Below, piece after piece: positions 5,428 through 9,252 of a DNA stretch of 9,252 nucleotides. Position 1 is the stretch's first letter. Every line of letters starts with the position of its first letter. Source of the stretch: an uncultured Prevotellaceae bacterium (lineage in GTDB: Bacteria > Bacteroidota > Bacteroidia > Bacteroidales > Muribaculaceae); contig CALZFJ010000052.1 in assembly GCA_945645715.1 (NCBI GenBank), positions 1 to 9,252 on the forward strand. The letters are read 5' to 3'. Below the pieces are notes generated by a model. The model saw nothing but the letters and a program-made list of their open reading frames with translations. It had not been told where the DNA came from and searched no databases. The position numbers were made by a program, and so were the translations under genes.

Positions 5428-6597
5428 TTAGAGGACAACCTTTGTTGCCTTAGCACCCTGCTTCTTGATGAACAAGCCGTTCTCAGGATTTGCAATCTCT
5501 ACGCCCTGGAGGTTGTAGTACTTAACAGGAGCATTAACATCATCGGCAATAGCACCCTCTACACCTGCGGTCGGGTCAAACTTGTACATTGCCAAGCGGA
5601 TACCGGGGTTAAATTGGAAGATGTTTGCTGTGCCATCTTCATTCACTGAAGATGCAAAACCTACCATATAGTTAACAGCTTCACCGACCGGCATTGTCCA
5701 GCGTGCAAGCGACTGAGCAGTTTGGAGGTCAAATACTTCCCAAGAGTGGGTGCGCGCACCGTCATCAGGCTGAGTGAGTGCTACATAGCTTTTGCTACCT
5801 ACTGTCCAAGCTGTGAAGTTTGTTGTAGTAGATTTGCTGAAGTCGATTGTTGCCTCGCCTGAAAATGTGGCCTTCTGAAGAGACTCCTTGCCATCTGCGC
5901 TTATGCGCAAGCCGCCCAGACTACGGTTGCGAGCGATGAATTTTGGTGCTTGTGTAGCATCGGTCTCAAGAGCAGCAAGTGGCATTGCCGATGACTCTGT
6001 GTTCCAAGCTTCAGTATTTTCCTCGTCGCCGATCTTTACTACATAGCTGTAAGAACGGTCTTGCTCCTTCTCAAAAATGTTGTAAACGACAGCTTGAGTT
6101 ACAGTGTTCGGGCAAGTGATGATAAATGCGTTTGAGGTGATGTCACCGGCAGTCTTATCACCAAGGTAGTCCATACGTCCGGCGCCTTCAGGAATGATAG
6201 CATCGTTCGGGAACTCACATGGGATATAGAACATTTCGCCATCAGCTTGAATAGCTGCAAAATTACGGCCACTTCCTACACCTGGGAAACCAAGGTTTAC
6301 AATAATGTTTCCTGCCTCGTCAGTCGAAACAGCTGTACCTAATGTAAAGTCGCCAAGCTCTTGTCCAGCAACCCAAGTGTTTACATCATATTCCTTAACT
6401 TTGCCTGTTTCGTCCCAAAGCTCTACCATACCTGTAGTCTTGTTAGGAACTACTGCATAGTCACCGAGAGCTGCAATTGAGCGAGTTTCGCCAGAAGTGT
6501 GGTCAGCCATCGAGTGCTCCCAAACCTTAGTAAGAGATTGTGCATTTGCTGCAAATGCCATAAGAGCTGCAGCGCCAAATAGTAAAGATTTCTTCAT
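5428..6597 (-). CDS. Secreted protein with short Bacteroidales C-terminal sorting-like tail, 389 aa
   Basis: I do not recognise a named family for the main body. Residues 1-19 (MKKSLLFGAAALMAFAANA, then Gln20) are a clear signal peptide. Residues 20-340 are rich in beta-strand patterns such as IAALGDYAVVPNKTTGMVELWDETG and GSKSYVALTQPDDGARTHSWEVFD, which read like blades of a beta-propeller, but no count of blades is secure. The last 34 residues (356-389) form the tail PVKYYNLQGVEIANPENGLF...KVVL, a module seen at the end of many secreted Bacteroidales proteins and thought to be a sorting or anchoring signal related to type IX secretion. A strong promoter and a 120-nt leader lie upstream and a hairpin terminator downstream, so it is probably a single-gene transcript made in quantity. 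The start is set by the signal peptide. Export is nearly certain; the function is unknown. Confidence 0.85.
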   Translation of the reverse strand: MKKSLLFGAAALMAFAANAQSLTKVWEHSMADHTSGETRSIAALGDYAVVPNKTTGMVELWDETGKVKEYDVNTWVAGQELGDFTLGTAVSTDEAGNIIVNLGFPGVGSGRNFAAIQADGEMFYIPCEFPNDAIIPEGAGRMDYLGDKTAGDITSNAFIITCPNTVTQAVVYNIFEKEQDRSYSYVVKIGDEENTEAWNTESSAMPLAALETDATQAPKFIARNRSLGGLRISADGKESLQKATFSGEATIDFSKSTTTNFTAWTVGSKSYVALTQPDDGARTHSWEVFDLQTAQSLARWTMPVGEAVNYMVGFASSVNEDGTANIFQFNPGIRLAMYKFDPTAGVEGAIADDVNAPVKYYNLQGVEIANPENGLFIKKQGAKATKVVL

Positions 6598-6663
6598 AAT
6601 AAGTAAGTTTTTGGTTTATAATAATGTGAATTGTAATATCCATTTGTTTTATTATAGAAGCTC

Positions 6664-6682
6664 AAAAAGCCTTTTGGGCTTT
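6664..6682 (-). promoter_or_regulatory. Terminator-like hairpin in the leader of the 389-aa gene
   Basis: On the minus strand AAAGCC - CAAAA - GGCTTT forms a 6-bp stem with a 5-nt loop and continues into a run of five T. It lies about 65-85 nt upstream of the start codon, inside the predicted leader. A minimal reading frame ATG GCA AGT TAA (6681-6692) ends on the hairpin arm. It resembles an attenuator or a leader stabiliser, but the stem is short and no alternative fold was found. Confidence 0.35.
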
Positions 6683-6725
6683 AACTTGCCATAATAGTTG
6701 TTTTATGTCACACAATTATTCACTG

Positions 6726-6757
6726 CAAATTAACGCATTTACTTTTGTTCCACCAAA
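6726..6757 (-). promoter_or_regulatory. Promoter of the 389-aa gene (-33 GTTTGGTGG, -7 TTAATTTGCA)
   Basis: On the minus strand the -33 element TTTG (6754-6757) sits inside AAAGTTTGGTGG, a context I recall from strong Bacteroidota promoters. After 20 bp comes TTAATTTG (6726-6733) followed by CA; it differs from TAnnTTTG at one position. Transcription would begin near 6719, giving a leader of about 120 nt. A small palindrome TTTTTCG-T-CGAAAAA (6759-6773) lies just upstream of the -33 box. Confidence 0.6.
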
Positions 6758-6950
6758 CTTTTTCGTCGAAAAATATCTCTACAATCCTTAAAAAACGTCA
6801 AAAACTCCATCGCCTCATTCACCCCACATCTCAATTCCAAGCCCATGCAACGCCATCACCTTTTTTCGCCAAAAGCCCGGCAAATGCAATCACGCTCCCA
6901 AAGTCGCCACTACACTCATTGCAAATCGTTTGCTCGCACCAAAAAATCCT

Positions 6951-7001
6951 CGAGATGCGAGCGGAATCTACCCAAAAATCATACATTCCGCTCGCATCTC
7001 G
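6951..7001. repeat. Perfect 17-bp inverted repeat in the intergenic gap
   Basis: Arms 6951-6967 and 6985-7001 are exact reverse complements (CGAGATGCGAGCGGAAT on the left) around a 17-bp AT-rich spacer. The flanks are similar too: AT-rich words next to GCACC on both sides. It lies 45 bp from the terminator at 7046-7089 and shares the word CATTCCGC with it. No T-run follows either arm directly. It could be a second terminator, a protein-binding site or a structured RNA. The rest of the 6774-7045 gap shows no credible gene. Confidence 0.65.
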
Positions 7002-7045
7002 CCCATTTTTGCACCAAATCAATTAAGTTCCATCTATTGTATAGC

Positions 7046-7089
7046 AAAACCTCTGCGGAATGAGACTGCTTTCATTCCGCAGAGGTTTT
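7046..7089. terminator. Strong terminator hairpin after the 279-aa secreted protein gene
   Basis: An exact 18-bp inverted repeat (7046-7063 and 7072-7089) surrounds the 8-nt loop GACTGCTT. The stem has a GC-rich middle and ends in AAAA/TTTT, so a T-run closes it in both directions, as in bidirectional intrinsic terminators. It begins 21 bp beyond the stop codon of the minus-strand gene at 7110, its most likely user. Confidence 0.85.
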
Positions 7090-7109
7090 ATTGTTTCTAT
7101 GTGAGATGA

Positions 7110-7949
7110 TTACTCAGAGAGGAGACGGCCGCTTTCCACTGTGCCATCACCATAGATTACATTAAAGATATAGTGACCATTGGCAAAACGGTTACTCAAA
7201 CTGAAGTCGGTACTGCCAGGCTTGATATTGCGGCTCATCACACTACGGCCGTTCATGTCGAGCACCACGAAGCGAGTTGAGCGGTCGGCTTCCTTGCCCA
7301 GAACCACAGTGAATGTGCCACCCTGAGATACCGGATTAGGATACCCCACAGCGCTCTTCTGCATAGCCACTACAGGGTTGACCGATGACTCACCTGTGAA
7401 TGTATAAAAAGTTTTGGAAACTATTTCGCCATGTGTACCGTAATCACTAATCATCAAGAATGGCACTCCTTCGTATGCATAGCTTAGCCAAATATCAGGC
7501 TCATCACTTACTGTAAAGCTCCCCAAATTATTTCCATCTTCATCATACACCGTTAACAATCCTTCGCCATCATAAACATTCTTATATTTACTTGTGGCTA
7601 CACACCACTTATCATTTTTGACGAAAAAATTCTTTGATACAATTATATTTGTACAATCTAAAGATTCCACCCATATCTCTTCGATATGTGTATATTCATC
7701 AATAATCCCATGGAGGGTAAATGTCTTTTCCACATTCAAGTGATCGTCATAGATAGTGAAAGTGGCATCGTTTCCTGATTCTACAAATGAGGCACTTCTA
7801 ATTGAAGAAACCCAACCCTCATCATTAACGACCATAGCTCCTTGCATAGAGCTGTTAATTTGCAAAACCGGTTTAGGGGTAACTTGAGCCATTGCCGGAA
7901 TAGACTGCATACTCAAAAGCACTCCAAGAATGAACAAAATTTTCTTCAT
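7110..7949 (-). CDS. Secreted protein with YPNP-type (type A) T9SS sorting domain, 279 aa
   Basis: Residues 1-21 (MKKILFILGVLLSMQSIPAMA, then Gln22) form a signal peptide. Residues 22-195 are a beta-rich region of no family I recognise, with repeated short motifs such as FTIYDDHLNVEKTF, LTVYDEDGNNLGSF and TFYTFTGE, suggesting a beta-sandwich or partial propeller. Residues 200-279 match the type IX secretion C-terminal sorting domain pattern: GYPNPVSQGGTFTV, then VVLDMNGRSVMSR and a closing GHYIFNVIYGDGTVESGRL. The protein would be exported by Sec, then passed over the outer membrane by the Por/T9SS machinery and attached or released. By eye the first two thirds are AT-richer than the tail-coding part, which hints at a shuffled tail or fast-evolving body. 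The start lies one base after the stop of the small ORF at 7951-8199. A strong terminator follows. Export is confident; the activity is unknown. Confidence 0.87.
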   Translation of the reverse strand: MKKILFILGVLLSMQSIPAMAQVTPKPVLQINSSMQGAMVVNDEGWVSSIRSASFVESGNDATFTIYDDHLNVEKTFTLHGIIDEYTHIEEIWVESLDCTNIIVSKNFFVKNDKWCVATSKYKNVYDGEGLLTVYDEDGNNLGSFTVSDEPDIWLSYAYEGVPFLMISDYGTHGEIVSKTFYTFTGESSVNPVVAMQKSAVGYPNPVSQGGTFTVVLGKEADRSTRFVVLDMNGRSVMSRNIKPGSTDFSLSNRFANGHYIFNVIYGDGTVESGRLLSE

Positions 7950-7950
7950 T

Positions 7951-8199
7951 TTAGTAACAGAATTTTATTTGTTTGACAATTAAAATCATTTTTGCACAAG
8001 GCATTCTCAATAATACTGCTAATATAATTGAATATCCCCAAAATACCTCGCCCGAATAGTTAAATAAACTTAAACGGTTAATATTTAGTTCATCTTGATG
8101 CTTTTGCGGAAAATGACTTATACGATGCTTTGCTTTTTCTAAAAAATAATCAAACGAAGGAAAAGACCGGATGATTCCCGTAGTTGTTGTGCTTTTCAT
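7951..8199 (-). CDS. Possible small protein, 82 aa, unrecognised
   Basis: This open frame fills the 264-bp gap between the DUF1848 gene and the 279-aa gene. It starts 14 nt after the first and its stop TAA is one base from the ATG of the second (TAA-A-ATG), a layout that would suit translational coupling. The predicted protein begins MKSTTTTGIIRSFPSFDYFL, has a charged middle (EKAKHRISHFPQKHQDE) and a hydrophobic stretch near 53-66 that could be one membrane helix; the end is basic. I recognise no family. The alternative is a non-coding AT-rich leader of the 279-aa gene that happens to stay open; no good promoter was found in it, which slightly favours a shared transcript. Confidence 0.3.
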   Translation of the reverse strand: MKSTTTTGIIRSFPSFDYFLEKAKHRISHFPQKHQDELNINRLSLFNYSGEVFWGYSIILAVLLRMPCAKMILIVKQIKFCY

Positions 8200-8213
8200 A
8201 CCTACATAAATTT

Positions 8214-9161
8214 TTATATTATTGATTCTGAATTAATTGTATGCGTTCTAAAGTTTTGCGTCACCGTTTGTGGCGAATAGTTGGCGTAGCAGTATCGGCA
8301 GAGGTGCGGGCAAGTGTTGTAGGCACCGATGTCTTTTGAAAGGATGCAACCGCAAAGTTTTCGCTGACCGCTATCCTGCTTTGCGTGTTGTAAAAAAGAT
8401 TGCAGCTCGACATCATCGGGTGCGCGACGTGCTATCAATTCCGGGTCGATGCAGCGATTATGCCCAATGCCAAATTCTTCCAAATCAATAGCCTCGGCAC
8501 AAGTGGCAAGCCGAAACGGCAGCCTCATATCCGCAAGCCGGCGAGCAAAATCAATCATGGATTCTTCGTTCCACTCTCTATAATTAACCCCGGCAGCACG
8601 AAGATTTCGTGCCACACTGCGATAGGAGGAGATATCGGCAAAGCTGAATACCAATTTTTCCGTATAGCCTTCCAACTGCTCCGCAATGGCTGAGATTCTA
8701 TGCAAAAACAATTCCGGCGAAATCTTATCCGTAAGGACTAGAGGGTCGAACCGCAAAACCACACTTCCAAGCCCGTGTTCGTCAACAATTCTCTTAAATG
8801 TGTCAATCCTTTCAGCAAGCCGAGGCACACCCGGCTCTAATCGCTCGGCATCGTAGTCATTGAGCGTGTATTGCATATAAAAGCCAATGCCTTTATCTTT
8901 CAGAATAGGTAAATACGTAATAAGCGGTTGGGGATTTTTTGACCAAAACACCACAAAGCGCGTGTTTGCCATCGACACATAACTATCCTTTCCATTAAAA
9001 GGATTTCGCCACGTCAAATAGCCCTTTTCAAGGCGATTAAAGAACCAATTGGCATAAAAAGCCGGAATATCCGTAGCCCTACTTGCCGACACTATCACCG
9101 GAGCAATAGCCTCAACATCAGCACCTTGTTCATTACGAATTACAATCTTCTTATGTACCAT
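8214..9161 (-). CDS. DUF1848 family protein, C-terminal radical-SAM-like FeS motif, 315 aa
   Basis: This belongs to the DUF1848 family, uncharacterised proteins with a predicted TIM-barrel-like body. The N-terminal part shows APVIVSASRATDIPAFYANWF (20-40, Ser/Arg/Asp-rich) and FVVFWSKNPQPL (69-80), then GFYMQYTLNDYD (93-104), VVLRFDPLVL (134-143), VFSFADISSY (171-180) and LATCAEAIDLE (218-228), each resembling a barrel strand. Near the end come C270, C272 and then CPHLCRYC (284-291), the CxxxCxΦC arrangement that binds a 4Fe-4S cluster in radical SAM enzymes, but here at the C-terminus instead of the N-terminus. This placement is known for the family. C221 and C237 are further cysteines. The length is normal. 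The substrate is unknown. The start at 9159-9161 follows a good -7 box closely. It may be transcribed together with the 82-aa ORF and the 279-aa gene downstream, since no terminator is visible between them. Confidence 0.85.
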   Translation of the reverse strand: MVHKKIVIRNEQGADVEAIAPVIVSASRATDIPAFYANWFFNRLEKGYLTWRNPFNGKDSYVSMANTRFVVFWSKNPQPLITYLPILKDKGIGFYMQYTLNDYDAERLEPGVPRLAERIDTFKRIVDEHGLGSVVLRFDPLVLTDKISPELFLHRISAIAEQLEGYTEKLVFSFADISSYRSVARNLRAAGVNYREWNEESMIDFARRLADMRLPFRLATCAEAIDLEEFGIGHNRCIDPELIARRAPDDVELQSFLQHAKQDSGQRKLCGCILSKDIGAYNTCPHLCRYCYANYSPQTVTQNFRTHTINSESII

Positions 9162-9188
9162 ATTGCATCTCTTGCCTTAAACTTTTTG

Positions 9189-9196
9189 CAAAGTTA
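9189..9196 (-). promoter_or_regulatory. Candidate -7 box (TAACTTTG) of the DUF1848 gene
   Basis: On the minus strand 9189-9196 reads TAACTTTG, an exact match to TAnnTTTG, followed by CA. No TTTG stands at the usual 19-21 bp further up; the only nearby one (9210-9213) is at 13 bp. The leader would be about 20 nt. The remaining 9197-9252 is AT-rich with no gene seen. Confidence 0.5.
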
Positions 9197-9252
9197 CTAA
9201 ATAGATGAGCAAAATCCCTGCACATGTACGTAAATAATACAAAAATCGCTGA

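Noticed and set aside
6745..7026. Small frames on both strands in the gap (93 codons plus, 63 codons minus)
   Set aside because: They run through the 17-bp inverted repeat, have unusual composition and no plausible start or family; the region reads as non-coding.

Overview
The window looks like a stretch of a gut-type Bacteroidales chromosome (Bacteroidota; a Muribaculaceae or Prevotella-like genome is my guess). The reasons are promoters of the Bacteroidota form (-33 TTTG, -7 TAnnTTTG), starts without a Shine-Dalgarno sequence, two secreted proteins whose C-terminal tails resemble type IX secretion sorting modules, a GIN/DUF2807 surface protein, and an AAA_14/DUF4143 ATPase. No rRNA, tRNA, CRISPR array or transposase gene was seen.

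Left third (1-3560, minus strand, GC-rich): a tRNA-dihydrouridine synthase of DusB type is followed by a secreted GIN/DUF2807 protein and then a MOP-superfamily polysaccharide flippase. All three read leftwards. The gap between the last two (1473-1614) is filled with degenerate CGTTTATCG-type repeats in both orientations.

Centre (3560-5400): a visibly AT-richer plus-strand gene for a complete AAA_14/DUF4143 ATPase sits alone. It is bracketed by two copies of a GC-rich 38-bp REP-like repeat (37 of 38 identical) plus a 26-bp inverted copy. Its promoter region holds two copies, 130 bp apart, of a nested dyad: a perfect 14-bp palindrome TGTCACATGTGACA with symmetric outer arms CTTTAYA/TRTAAAG. 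The second copy lies between the predicted transcription start and the start codon, so it looks like an operator. This is the most distinctive structure in the window.

Right part (5400-9252, minus strand): a secreted 389-aa protein with a short Bacteroidales C-terminal tail has a strong-looking promoter and a 120-nt leader with a terminator-like hairpin. A gene-free gap (6700-7109) follows, with two strong perfect inverted repeats. Next come a secreted 279-aa protein with a YPNP-type sorting domain, a doubtful 82-aa ORF, and a DUF1848 protein whose radical-SAM-type CxxxCxxC motif is at the C-terminus. The last three are close-packed (14 nt, then 1 nt) and may be one transcript. The functional links between neighbours are inference; nothing in the sequence proves a common pathway.
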